Shown here: positions 13,068 through 24,165 of the stretch, piece by piece
Position numbering within the stretch: the stretch's first letter is position 1
Layout of the letters: each line of letters starts with the position of its first letter
NCBI GenBank assembly: GCA_030015575.1
Contig: CM057339.1
Coordinates: forward strand, 699,248,761-699,312,760
Direction: 5' to 3'
DNA from: Agapanthus africanus
Taxonomy: Eukaryota > Streptophyta > Magnoliopsida > Asparagales > Amaryllidaceae
Length of the DNA: 64,000 bases
Translations under genes and position numbers: made by a program
The notes under the pieces: generated by a model
Database searches by the model: none
The model's input: only the letters and a program-made list of their open reading frames with translations
What the model was told of the DNA's origin: nothing

Positions 13068-13157
13068 GGCTGGAAAATGAGAAACTAGGGCAACCATACT
13101 GGCCCATATGAATATACCAAACTACCCCCCAAAACACTGCGCAGTTGGCGCCAAGAT

Positions 13158-13206
13158 GGCCGCGGAAGCGCGGCCAATACCCCCCTTTGGCCGCTCTTCC
13201 GCGGCC
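13158..13206. repeat. GC-rich inverted repeat in Athila U3
   Basis: Arms GGCCGCGGAAGCGCGGCCA (13158-13176) and TGGCCGCTCTTCCGCGGCC (13188-13206) pair at 18 of 19 positions around a C-rich loop. The 3' LTR has the same pair at 2932-2980. It lies about 100 bp upstream of the TATA box. Confidence 0.85.
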
Positions 13207-13667
13207 CTATAGTAGAGTTGGGCTTTAGGCTTTTTTGTGGTGGCCTGGTTTTCTGTGTGTTTCATTCGAATATATGTGTTTTCTCATAATTGCATCACGA
13301 ATTTTCCAGAATTCTGCTGATCAAAAAGTTGGACTTTTTGTCAAGATTTTGTGATGATTGCCTCGAGCTCCGCGTAGATCTCTTGGATTTTGTGCTACCA
13401 TTGAGCCTTGTGCATGAGAGTGGCATTGATTTGACGTTTTGTCTTCCTAAACTGGTATCTGGCAACATACGGATGAAGAGCGGAGACCGTGTTTTTATCT
13501 GTGGTTGGCAGGAACCGGATTTTGTCGTGTTTTTCATGAATTTCTTCGTTTGAGAACCGGGAACCTGTATCCTGCAATTGACTAGCAAACACGGCTCAAG
13601 AGTATCTACCGATATGCAATGTGACAAAAATTGGGCGGTATGAAAATGCAAAAATCTGATATGAACA

Positions 13668-13672
13668 ATATG
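13668..13672. repeat. Athila target-site duplication, right copy
   Basis: ATATG, identical to 1858-1862, directly after the right LTR. Confidence 0.9.
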
Positions 13673-15830
13673 CGGAGATTGATCGAGCGTAGCATAGGAA
13701 ACTCCTTCCCTATCAAGAGTATGTCATCCATGTACTCTACGAGGATCGCCACCATACTCCCTACTACCTTTTTGTTTATACAAGGTTCATCTACCATTTT
13801 GATGATGTCAAACTCTTTGACTAATCCATCAAAACAGATGTTCCAACTCCGCGATGCCTGCTTTAATCCTATAAAGCATCTTGCACACGTTTCCGCTGCT
13901 CCCACTGTCTACGAGGCCCTCTAGCTGTGTACTTATAGACGCACTCTTCTAAAAGATCATTTAGAAAAGCAGTCATGACACCCAACCACCAGATATCGTA
14001 GTGATGGTATGTAGCCGTGGCAAGTAGGATCTGGATGGACTTAAGCATAGCTACTTGAAGAGGTTTCACCACTATCCACGCCTGGTTGATGATGAAAACC
14101 TTTAACAAGTCTAGCTTTGAAAGTCTCAACCTTTCCATGTACACCAAGTAATCTTCTCAAGATATACTTGCTCCTGATGGGGATTTAACCCTTCAGATAT
14201 AGCAACTAAAGTCCATACTTTGTTGGTGTATAAGGATTCCGTCTCAGATCGCTAAGCATCCAGCCATTCTTACAGAGTCTCGCTCCTGATGGCCAGCTCG
14301 AAACTAGTTGGGTCATCATCTCATGATGCATTCCTCGCTCCCACTGTCATAGAGAAACCGAAGTATCTCTCAGGTGGGTGAGGAACCTACTAGATCGGCG
14401 GAGAGGCTGAGGTTCGTTGGCATCTACTGAATCCTTTGGTTCTACCAAATCATCTGCTGTATTTTGTATAGCTGGAACCTTTTCAGTTCTACATTACAGA
14501 CTTTGCCTCGAGCTTGTCCGGATCATGCTTTTAGACATAGGCCGGACAACCCCAAATCTTAACTAACTTAAGACATGGGCTCTTCCCATTCCATATCACA
14601 TATGAAGCGGTAGGCAACTGATTTGATTGAAACCCTATTCAATAGGTATGCAACTTCTCAAGTGCATAACCCCCTTAAGGAAAAAGGTAACTCAGTAGTA
14701 CTCATCATAGAGCACACCATATCAAATAGGGTGTATCTGCTCCGCCCCGACATACCATCGTGCAATGGTGTATACGGAGGAGTAATGCTGAGAGAGAATC
14801 TCATTCTCCTTTAGAATAGTCTAGGAATTCCATGCACAAGTATTCTCCTCCCTGATCTCATCATAGGACATAATACTTATACCCGTATTTTGGTTCTCTA
14901 CTTCTAACTTATATTCTGTGAATATCTCAAAAGGTTCGGACTTGTGTTTCTACAGGAACATATGTCTGAATCTAAAGAGATCATCAGAGAACGTAATGAA
15001 GTATAAAGAACCAATCCTGGCAAGTGTAGACAGGGGACCTACATACATCAACATGTATCATCCCAAGAGTTCATTAACTCTTTCTCTGTTTCCAATAAAC
15101 AGAGCTGGTGTCATTATATCTTTGTGACATGACTGGAATGTTTCACAAGATGTAAATTCAAACTGATTTAAATATGCATCTATATGTAACTTCAGCTAGT
15201 CGGGTTGCATTGATATGACCTAGTCTACAATACCTCAAGAAGGATTCGTTCATCTCTGAACTCTTCCTCTTGTGTGTGTTCTGTATACGAAGAACTGTAG
15301 TTTGATTTAGAACATTAATGCTTTTAGATAACGTGCCTGAACCGATCAACTTTTGATATAGGAAATGTTCAAAACATTATCCAACAATACAAAATTTTAT
15401 CGTTTCTTTACTAATAAAGAGACAGATATGATTTTGTATATCAGGTTCGGTATCTAATAACATTCGCTCAGAATCAATGTATTACAATACAGGGTGACAG
15501 TGACCAACAGACTTGGCTGCAACACTTGCCCCGTTTTCTGCCTCATGAAACTTATCACCCGTTCTCAGTTTTTCTACCCTTTTGTAGCCCTATGTAACAG
15601 ATTACATATCTGGGATTCTCATCCGGTATCATATACCAAGGATGCGGAGGATACTGAGAAACAGTTCTGTATAATGAACACACCCGAAGATGATGCATCA
15701 ACATGCACTCTCTTCGTTTGGGCGGCACGGGAAATCTGGTATTCCCCAATTTCCTGCTCTGTCTTATAACATTTATAAGTGGGAGCGGGACCAACGTTCC
15801 CCAGCTCAGTATAACATGCGGGTTCGGTCA
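13668..15830 (-). pseudogene. Copia A: degraded RT, integrase and protease remnants
   Basis: Continues the minus-strand copia A interior on the right of the Athila. Readable pieces include an RT stretch (GLKQASRSWNICFDGLVKEFD and YMDDILLIGKEF, minus strand near 13680-13880), an integrase-like part with CRLGHIN near 15220, and traces of the protease and tether region up to about 15800. The gag region present in copia 1 and 2 is largely absent. The copy has many breaks and is clearly older than the Athila inside it. Confidence 0.8.
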
Positions 15831-16309
15831 ATAATCCGTATTATTATCTTGATTAAGGCGTGATATGGTCGCTACCAGGAGAGAGAGAGAAGAAAACACT
15901 CAGCGTGCGCTCTTGCAAGAATAGATTGGTTTTTATTTTATCTAATCAGGATGGCTCCCACTGCTTTTTATCAAATCTTCCTTCAAACCCTAAAAGGAAA
16001 GACTAGCCGGGATTAATTACACACTACAAGTTCGCCAATCTTTCAGCCAGGCCAGTGTCGGTACTTTGAGGGAGGTCCCCCGTGCTTTCGCACGAACCTA
16101 ATTAATGTAAACCTCGTTTTCCCAGAGGCGTAACCCCGTTGACACCTTTCTAGACACCAACTTGATCGGCTAATTGTAATGTGTAAAACTCTCCCACGAG
16201 TAACTCTTACTCGCAGCGGGTATCGCGATCTAACTATCTCATAGAAGGTATGCAATCTTATTGCAAATTTCAACACTTGAAATTCCCGATAATATTTTGC
16301 CCCTAACGT

Positions 16310-16517
16310 GCTATGACCTTGACGAAAGCCAACAAACCATAGCCCGCTAGTCAAGTTCAACCCGTACATTTCTTGATTGAATTAAACCCACCTGCACGAC
16401 CCTTGACGAAAGCCAACAAAGCCGCACGACTACCCTAATCCAATCGCATCGTATGCTAGCAGATAAGCAGCATATAGCTACCGCACACTGCACCTTGACG
16501 AAAGCCAACAAATGCAG
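16310..16517 (-). repeat. Three spaced stem-loops with a common core, copia A leader
   Basis: The core CTTGACGAAAGCCAACAAA (plus strand) occurs with starts at 16318, 16402 and 16494. The flanks pair: GCTATG/CATAGC around the first (16310-16343) and CTGCA/TGCAG around the third (16488-16517). The second has only weak pairing (CACGAC before, GCCGCAC after). Copia 1 and 2 have the same triplet of cores at the matching place with other stems. Confidence 0.85.
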
Positions 16518-16658
16518 CACGAATACTATATACAACTTATCTGAAATGACGGAGGGCTACGACAGGTTTTTCTGAAAACCTATTGCGTAATGAACTTGAT
16601 ATCGTTGTAGGATCGAATGAATTTTGAAATGGAGTGTTTTTGAGGATTTTCTAGTTTT

Positions 16659-16903
16659 GCTAAAGGAGTCACTCCCGGTGAAGGGATCGTCGGTCCTTTC
16701 CTCGTCGAATGAGGTGCGGGATATATCATATATATCACTGTGCAAAGCAAAAACACTTAAAAGCAATCAAAAGACAAACCGAGGGGTGTGGCATCTGCCA
16801 GTTATTGCTAAAGGAGTCACTCCCGGTGAAGGGATCTCGGTCCTTTCCTTATCGAATAAGGTGCAGGATATATCGTATATACCGCTGTGCAAAGCAAGAA
16901 CTG
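16659..16903. repeat. 148-bp spaced direct duplication with a changed hairpin
   Basis: A block of about 97 bases beginning GCTAAAGGAGTCACTCCCGG at 16659 recurs at 16807. Each block has a small hairpin around TCGAAT: CCTC/GAGG at 16700-16714, and CCTTA/TAAGG at 16847-16861. Both arms changed together. Confidence 0.85.
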
Positions 16904-17065
16904 TAGCTACCTGTTTTATTTTGAAATTCGATTCTACAACATCTTAGGTTTCTTTTCTTTCATTAATCACATTAATGAAGTCCCATCATTTAAGTACCTA
17001 AACATCACAGATAAATACGACGTACACTTATGCCATCCGCATTCGCCTCGATGTCCCCTCGTGCA

Positions 17066-17088
17066 CCGTTAGGTTAGGTAACTAACGG
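17066..17088 (-). repeat. CCGTTAG hairpin conserved in copia leaders, copy in A
   Basis: CCGTTAG and CTAACGG arms with a 9-base loop, flanked by CCCC/GGGG that can pair as an outer stem. The same hairpin is at 39228-39248, 50296-50316 and 58967-58987. Confidence 0.75.
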
Positions 17089-18777
17089 CAGAGCGGGGCA
17101 AGGCTAGCGCGGGTGTAAAACATAAGTAACGTCTATATAATATATCATATATACTATATATTGTATCTATCACAGAACATCACATGATCACATCACAGAT
17201 ATCGCAGCAGAAGAATCATATGAAATATTGGATATACTAGGACGTCCGTGTTTTCAATACGAGCTAGTATAAAACACGGATTCCACGGTCGTGATGAATA
17301 GACAAACCCACACCCCAAGACCCCTACGAGAGCGGCAAGCAACCCTACCAATTCTGGAGTTAGAAGACCCGGACTCGACTCCTCGAGTTGGTCTCCCACT
17401 GGACTCCAGAACCCGGTTACTTGTGCCCTCCTCCTTGGGTCTATCCTAGTGCGGAAAAGTAAATAATATACAAAATGTGACAACTTCCGCAACCTGGAAG
17501 TGCCCCAAATAAAAGAATATTACATACAAGTTTTTACATGAATGAAAATGAAAAACACTCATCTCACATAAAAAAACCCCGGCTATTCAAACGCGACGAT
17601 CCAATATAACATATCCAGCAACACATAACATCACATGTCATCAACGTAAGTAAATATGCGCATCCCAATTGTCGTTGACATATAGCAACGAAACCGGCGA
17701 TATCACATATTACACTTACGGTCACAGAAAAGAAAGTGTAAAACTACAACAGTTGGAATCCGCAACCACCTCAGACATCGCATGCCTGACCAAATGAATT
17801 ACTTAGACATCGCATGCCTAATAATTATAAACCCCGCATTTTAGTCTCAAAATCGAAAACACTTTTCAATATCAAGTCGGGTAATTCAACAAGATTCCCG
17901 ACATCCTGATCGAATGCTCGTCGCAAACTTCAGTAGACGGCCGCACCCCCGACGCCGTCGACAAAGTGCACCAAGGCGGAACACCGCTGCCGTGAGCACC
18001 CGGACGGATGCTTTCGGCGACGGGGTTCTCCTACAGTCACTTGGTCGGGGCTATGGGGTGTAGCTGTCTATTAAGTTTACCCGGCGAGCATCCGCGTACG
18101 CTACGTGATTGCGACAGACTTTTGATCATATCAAAATTCCGTGGCAACCGATCAAGTGAGACTAAACTGCTATGTTTATAACATTCATTCAGTTATCTCA
18201 TAACTTCTTGTGAATTCCAATTATTGTATCCCATTCCGGATAAATAGAAAATATTAAACTTTCCGATCGAACAGTCGAATACCTAAGTTTTCCCGATACA
18301 GCTCAACACATGAAATAAGTCTAACAACATTCAGTTCGTGCCTCAGTACCAACGGTCCAGCCGTAGAAGGGTCAAGCCAACGCCTCACATGTGGCACGCC
18401 GTACTGCCCCAAACCCGAAGGTTCAAAGGGCAGTTCAAGACGGTCACATAATCGAGTTAAGGTTTGTTGTCTTCTAGAGGGTCCATCGAGTTACTTGCAC
18501 TACTTAGAACGTCGTTAAACTACGGAAAAATCCAACACTTGGAAATTTCCCGACAGGGGAAAAATTGGGTATTTATATCCGGTCGAACTTTTTAACATAT
18601 TCTAAAATTTATCCGGAAAGCCACACTGACAAAATTTGATAATCCGATCGAATCTTTGATTCCCTATACAACCCCAGAATACTCTTCTGTAGAGTCACAA
18701 TAAAAATACCCCAGAAAATATAGCATTGAATTATATGAGTTACTGTGCAGAAATCATCATAAATGGGAACAGTATGG

Positions 18778-18823
18778 CCGCGGAACCGCCGCACCATGCA
18801 TAGCACGTGCCGCGGTTCCGCGG
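18778..18823 (-). repeat. GC-rich hairpin near the primer site, copia A
   Basis: Arms CCGCGGAACCGCCGCAC (18778-18794) and GTGCCGCGGTTCCGCGG (18807-18823) pair at 16 of 17 positions. About 190-230 bases into the leader from the primer site, within AT-rich DNA. Confidence 0.85.
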
Positions 18824-19009
18824 TGGAAAAGTCGATTCAGGCCCTCGTATTTCACAGTAATTCATATAACACCCTGCTTATTTTTCTGCATATTTTTAAT
18901 TGACAATAATCCAAAATTTTAGAAAATTTCCAGAGAGCATTTTGGGAATGGGTTTCGATGTTCATTCGGATATCAAACGTCGTCTAGACTTCGCCTAAGG
19001 CTCTAACTA

Positions 19010-19023
19010 GGCTTTGATACCAC
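19010..19023 (-). other. Copia A primer-binding site, tRNA-Met type
   Basis: The minus strand reads GTGGTATCAAAGCC directly after the LTR end. TGGTATCA-type sites complement initiator tRNA-Met and are usual in plant copia elements. Confidence 0.85.
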
Positions 19024-21244
19024 TGTAGGGTTCCTAGGCACTCTCAAGGGGTCTCACAAGGCATCAACCATGTCCGTTTCAAAAAATTACGGTGCCGAGA
19101 ATCCCTAGACTACGGATCGTTAGCTAGATGTCTAGGAGAAATAGAAACTAGTTAACAAATAAACTACAAGGAACGGAAATACAACCTTTGTAGATCCGTT
19201 TCTCCACCTCCATAGCTCCGCAATGAAGTCACCTCGCTGTCCAAGTCGAACCCCGGGCTCTAGCGTCGGCTTCATCGGAGAATGGACGGGCTAGGTCATC
19301 GACGACGTGCCGAAGATGATCTACGTCGAAGCATCACTAGATCAAGCTCCACCTTCACCAAGCCATGAAAACTTGTGAAGGAACCACACTCTACTACTTG
19401 GCAAGAGGTAGAGGATGAAGAAATAGGAAGTGGGTTCACTTTAGAATTGGATTTCTCACACTTATGCTCAAATCACCATTGATGAAGTATGCTTTCTTCT
19501 TGAAGAAGAAGAAGAAGAAGATGATAATTCTTATGATAAGTTAAAAGAAAATAATACTTATCATATAATAAACCATGGTCAAGTGTAGAGAACTAACTAA
19601 GGTTATAAGAATGGTTAGGCTTAAAAGAACAAGACAAAATGGTCACTTGGTCAAAGCTTCATGAAGCTTCAAAAAGCTTCATGAAAGAAAATAAAATAAA
19701 GAAACCATTTTCCTTTTCTTTTTATGCTTTTATCAATATCCAAAAGGAATAAACAAATAATTAAATGAAAAAGCAAAACCCTAATCATTATGTTAACCAT
19801 GGTTTAATTCTATACACTTAACCAAATAAGCATGTATCATCAAACATGATACAAACATTTGTACAAAAAGTATATCACATATACAACTTGTACAACGAAG
19901 TGAGAAAATCCATTTAAAGTGAACCAATACTAGTTAATGCAAAGTAATATATCAAATATATAATTATACAATAAATCATTAAATCAACACTTGATTTAAC
20001 GATCCGGTCATATCGCATATAACCGACTAGTATTCAATGTATCGGCTTATCGAATCAACCATCGATTCGATAACTAGGTTATATCGCATATAACCATTCG
20101 ATACATTCATCGCGAGAATGGAATACGGTATCACATACACGCATTATTCTCGGTCCCGCACATATCTCATATGCGCTCCTATTTCGTTTCGCTTGAGCCA
20201 GGAAACCTCTGTGTAGGACTCTAAAGACTCGTCAAAACGCCGGCAGCAGGTGATGATCATATCAAAAACCCACAAGCCGCAAGCGGTCTGCTAAACGTAA
20301 CGGCCACCCGGGTATTGAGCGATCAGAAGATCGACGAGCAAGCCCGCTCACACTCCAGTGAATCCAACCAGTAACACTACCGTACAGTCCGGTCTGATCG
20401 TCTGATATGTCGCATATCTCGCCTAGGGGTGGTAAACGTCAGACCCCAATAGCTCGATAAGTCGTGTCGATATGAGGTCTATAACATTTCGAGAAACTAC
20501 TGGTAACACTTACCAGTATATCTCAGCAACCCTGGCCAGGGATTTCCTGTTATAGCCAATTGAACACAGCGCAACATCAACTCCCTATACCGGGAGAGAC
20601 GAATCCCCTCCTATCGCTCATTGCCTCCATGTGACTCGGGACTGTACCCAAAAACCACCGTTTTGCACGCCCTCTTGGACGTGGTAAGATGGAAATCAAA
20701 GCACAGTGGGAACCACACAAGACTCTATGACGATCTCGGGTCAACAGACTACTCTGTACCAGTGTCACCAGAGAACTGCCATCTGACGTGAGGTATAATA
20801 CCATCTGGGAGTTCTCGACGAGTCCGTCCAGTATACCCAGTCTCTCTTGAGCACCCGTATATTATCTCTGATGTCAAACACCGATGGATATGGGATCATC
20901 CATCGCCCGTCTATATGGGTCGAGAAGGTACACGCTAGTCTACTCTGGTATATCGATGCCCCATCTCGATACACCCACGACTTGGGACTTTGAAGGATGT
21001 ACTTATGGACTACCATGTCCCCACTAGTATGATCCGCATCATAGTCCAGGTAGTCAAGTACACATCCTAAGGGCTTTACCAACATGTAATAGAGAGACAA
21101 TCTGAGTACACGTTAAGGTAAAGAGTAACCAGATAGCATACTATCATGTCGAGCAAGAAAGTCCTCCCTATATATGTCCCAGCATCCACTACAATATACA
21201 TCTTATGTACAGTAATGGCCTCTAGGGCATACATATAACTAACA
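19024..21244 (-). mobile_element. Copia A: 5' LTR
   Basis: About 2221 bp, TGTAGGG...TAACA on the plus strand. On the minus strand it starts TGTTAG and carries the family sequence ATGTATGCCCTAGAGGCC. Its first 400 bases match the 3' LTR fragment 851-1258 closely. To its right, at 21245, begins the interior of a Tekay-like element, so A inserted next to that element's primer site. A GAA-rich run lies near 19500-19523. No gene inside. Confidence 0.85.
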
Positions 21245-21693
21245 ATATCTATGCAATCGCGTGTCACCGGAATTTTGCCCCGGGTCAGCCCTCGTTCAAG
21301 ACGAGCTCATGCTGACCGCAACTCTAGCCGCAGCTCTCTGTGCCCGTGCAACCATGGTAACAAAACCACCATCCGACAACGATGATGATAGATCAAATGA
21401 ACGAATAGAATACGGTGCAAAGAAATGTACATCCTAAGGCTTCTTAAGCGGTAAGTATGCCACGGAATATACACACGGTACGTCACTCTATTTAAGTCAC
21501 CTACTCTATCAACCAAGGTCATCCTACGCAATGAAAGTTCGGGTCTAATACCCGCTCGACCAAGTCTAAGTTCCGTATGGTCAAGCCTAGGTTTCGAATA
21601 CATACACACACGCGCGCGAGCGCGCGCGCTAGACTCCGCATAGTCAAACCTAGACTCGAACCAATGTTAAACCTAGCGCTCTGATACCAACTT
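21245..21693 (-). mobile_element. Tekay-like element 1: primer site and start of interior
   Basis: The minus strand reads TTGGTATCAGAGCGCTAG (21673-21691) just after the LTR, a tRNA-Met type primer site also seen in Tekay-like element 2 at 62859. About 430 bases of leader follow leftward until the copia A LTR interrupts. The rest of the interior must lie beyond A, outside the window. Confidence 0.8.
21611..21628. repeat. Alternating CG palindrome
   Basis: CGCGCGCG-AG-CGCGCGCG, an almost perfect palindrome preceded by an ACACAC run. Alternating purine-pyrimidine DNA of this kind can adopt Z-form. Confidence 0.9.
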
Positions 21694-22544
21694 TGTTACG
21701 ACCCGAAATGGCACGTGACTGGCACTTGAATCATGTGAAGTCTATAGGACCCCACCTAATTCAAGTAAACCAAAAGCCCAGAAATCTAAACCATTTAAAG
21801 AAAATAGAGTGAAGGAAAACTTATTTAAAGAAAGCGATTTTAACTAAATAAGTCGCATTAAACATTTAAAAGCAACATCAAAATTTCTCGAAAATTTCGG
21901 CAGAGTTTCCTTTGTAAATACTGGTCCCAAACGGGTACAAACAGGAATATACATAAGTAATGAATAAAGGCATCCCCAAGCGGGAGCTAGCTCTTCGCCA
22001 ATTGGCGGAAACAACCATGCAAGCAATATAATATACAACGCCGAAGGGCGAGGATCAAAACTCCGAAAGAAAACCAACCTCCTTAGGAAAACCAGAGAAG
22101 AATCATAATAATACTAGCGCGCGACTCTAACATCGAAAGAATATACAACTGGTTTTCTAAGTCTATCAAATAGTACAAACCTAGTTGATGGAGTTTACAA
22201 GATTACAACTGAAATATATAAAATGCAACGGTGGTCACGATGCAAGTGGACCCACCTACCAAAGCAATCACCCAGATGGAAGCAGTGTGCCAACAAGCCG
22301 CAATGAAACCTGTACGGCCAAACATGCAATAAACTGTGGCACAACGGGGGTGAGTTGCCAACTCGTGAGTAGAAAACATCACCGAGAAGAAATTGCATGT
22401 ATGACGCTCTCCTAGGTCATACAATAAAATACACAAACTACTACCAGGGTGACAACATATCATAAGTGTGATATCAAAGTACTCGTGTCCGTGTCATGAG
22501 TAATAATATATCAATGGGTGACATGTAATAATGCACCATCCAAC

Positions 22545-22637
22545 GTGTGTCTAGCAACGACACACAAATCATGATAAAACCCGAGTGCCTAGCAACGGCA
22601 CTCAAAACATCTCGAAATCCGTGTCCGACAGCGACAC
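22545..22637. repeat. Three serial hairpins with changing stems, Tekay-like LTR 1
   Basis: GTGTGTC-TAGCAAC-GACACAC (22545-22565), GAGTGCC-TAGCAAC-GGCACTC (22583-22603) and GTGTC-CGACAGC-GACAC (22621-22637). The first two keep the same 7-base loop and change both arms together. Confidence 0.9.
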
Positions 22638-24080
22638 ATAATACTCAAATCTCGGGCACCGTCAGTCCGGATTGGCCCATGGGCTCCGTCCGTCCGGATC
22701 GGACCATATATCCATCTCTCTCATAACTCCGAACGGTATCCTCCGGATATCCATCGAGTTTTCATACAATCACCGATAGGTAGTGCTCCCCTGCCAGGCT
22801 TATCATCATCCTCACAAAATCACTCTCATCCCGGGGTACCTCACCGGGTCCACCATGTTCCCGCAGACGGTTCATCCTCCTCCTCGAATCGGGTCTCGAA
22901 AACCAACTCAGAACCGAGAAAACATCATGGTGGACGCTACTCATCATATCAAGGGAAATCGCATCTTTCTCTTTCAAAATAATCATAAGTTTATAAACAT
23001 TCACATGCGGTTTCCCAAATCCAGAAATCTCATGAAAGATCCGAAATCTCAAAATCACGAGTCAGTGAACAGTGAATATCGGCATAAGCCCCACGATATT
23101 GCATATCAGAATGAATGTATAAATGCATGAATTATTTAAGTAAGAAATGCAATATCTGAACTAGCATATGAAAGCAAGTGTACTAGTACTATGTTGAAAA
23201 TACCAGCTAGCAACTTATACGAATGAAGTAATGTTTTCTAATGTGTATGTGACATGAAAATTACCGATGATAATGTGTGTGAGCCGGCAAGCGAGTGTAC
23301 GTGGAGCATACGCATCATCGGTAATGGTGCTGGTGTCCTGACAACAGGGATTCAAAATAACTAAAGAAATCACATTTATAAGCATGCAATGCGATGAGAA
23401 CAGCATGAATATAGGGAAAATGGTGTAGTAACTACAATAATGGAGAATATACCTATCAATATACGAGTCATACAGGTTTTGGTGTTTGAAATAGCACGAA
23501 TCGTGGTTTTAGAAAAAGAGAGGCTAAGGGGTCCTTGAGAAAATATACGTCTTTTGAAAAATCCATTGTATCCCTCGGCCTGTCTTTAAAAATACTCACG
23601 ATTTATTAGTTTTGAAAATAAGTATGACTCGAGCCCAGTCGAAAGGGTAAGCAAAACCACCTAAACTCCGAGTCGCTATATCTAGCAGTCGGCGATCCCG
23701 CCTCAATAGCGTCATGTACGATAAAATATATAGTGCGACATCCTCGAGTCACGAGTGGGGATCAATCATCATATCTATAACTCATACGGTAAAATCCATC
23801 GTACGGCATCCCAAAATCGGGGTACGGGTCAAATATCACATTATTCTTATAGTATCATTATCGTAAAATCATGAATTAGGGGTACCGTTCTAAAATTTCG
23901 TACATTCCAATATCATCAAACATATATCCTCGTGTGTGTGAAAACACATCGCTCAACGATCCTCTATAATATCATGCCGTATATCATATCATGACCCAAT
24001 CACATATCACAATCTCACGACATCATGCCCGATCATATCGGCTTATCTCCAAATATCATATATTGGTCTCATCATCCATG

Positions 24081-24165
24081 TATATGTATATGTATATATA
24101 TATACACACCAATGCATCTACACACACACACATACACACACATATACATATAAACATATACACCC
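24081..24165. repeat. TA/CA-rich microsatellite
   Basis: GTATAT and ACACAC units in mixed tandem order inside the Tekay-like LTR 1. Confidence 0.8.

Larger units (their letters stand above)
1863..13667 (-). mobile_element. Athila-lineage Ty3/gypsy retrotransposon, near-complete, young
   Basis: Element of 11,805 bp in minus orientation: 5' LTR 12089-13667, primer site, untranslated leader, gag-protease, RT-RNase H-integrase, a 1.6-kb spacer, polypurine tract, 3' LTR 1863-3441. The RT/integrase wording and tRNA-Asp primer site are those of Athila. Both LTRs are 1579 bp and differ at about 11 sites by eye (about 0.7%). At an often-used plant rate of 1.3e-8 per site per year this suggests roughly a quarter of a million years. 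It is flanked by ATATG and sits in the RT region of copia A. It looks structurally whole, with about two breaks in the coding part. I see no env-like frame after pol. Confidence 0.93.
12089..13667 (-). repeat. Athila 5' LTR
   Basis: 1579 bp, the same ends and length as the 3' LTR, with about 11 base differences by eye. Followed on the right by the ATATG target duplication and then copia A sequence. It carries the TATA box at 13060-13067 and the inverted repeat 13158-13206. Confidence 0.95.
15831..19009 (-). other. Copia A untranslated leader
   Basis: About 3.2 kb between the primer site and the coding remnants, minus strand. It aligns in order with the leaders of copia 1 (38240-40258), copia 2 (49287-51440) and the part of copia C present (57671-59075). 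Shared landmarks include the CGTTAG hairpin, GCCATCCGCATTCGCC, TTGGGTCTATCCTAG and the GC-rich hairpin near the primer site. Apart from the structures listed separately I see no gene. Confidence 0.8.
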
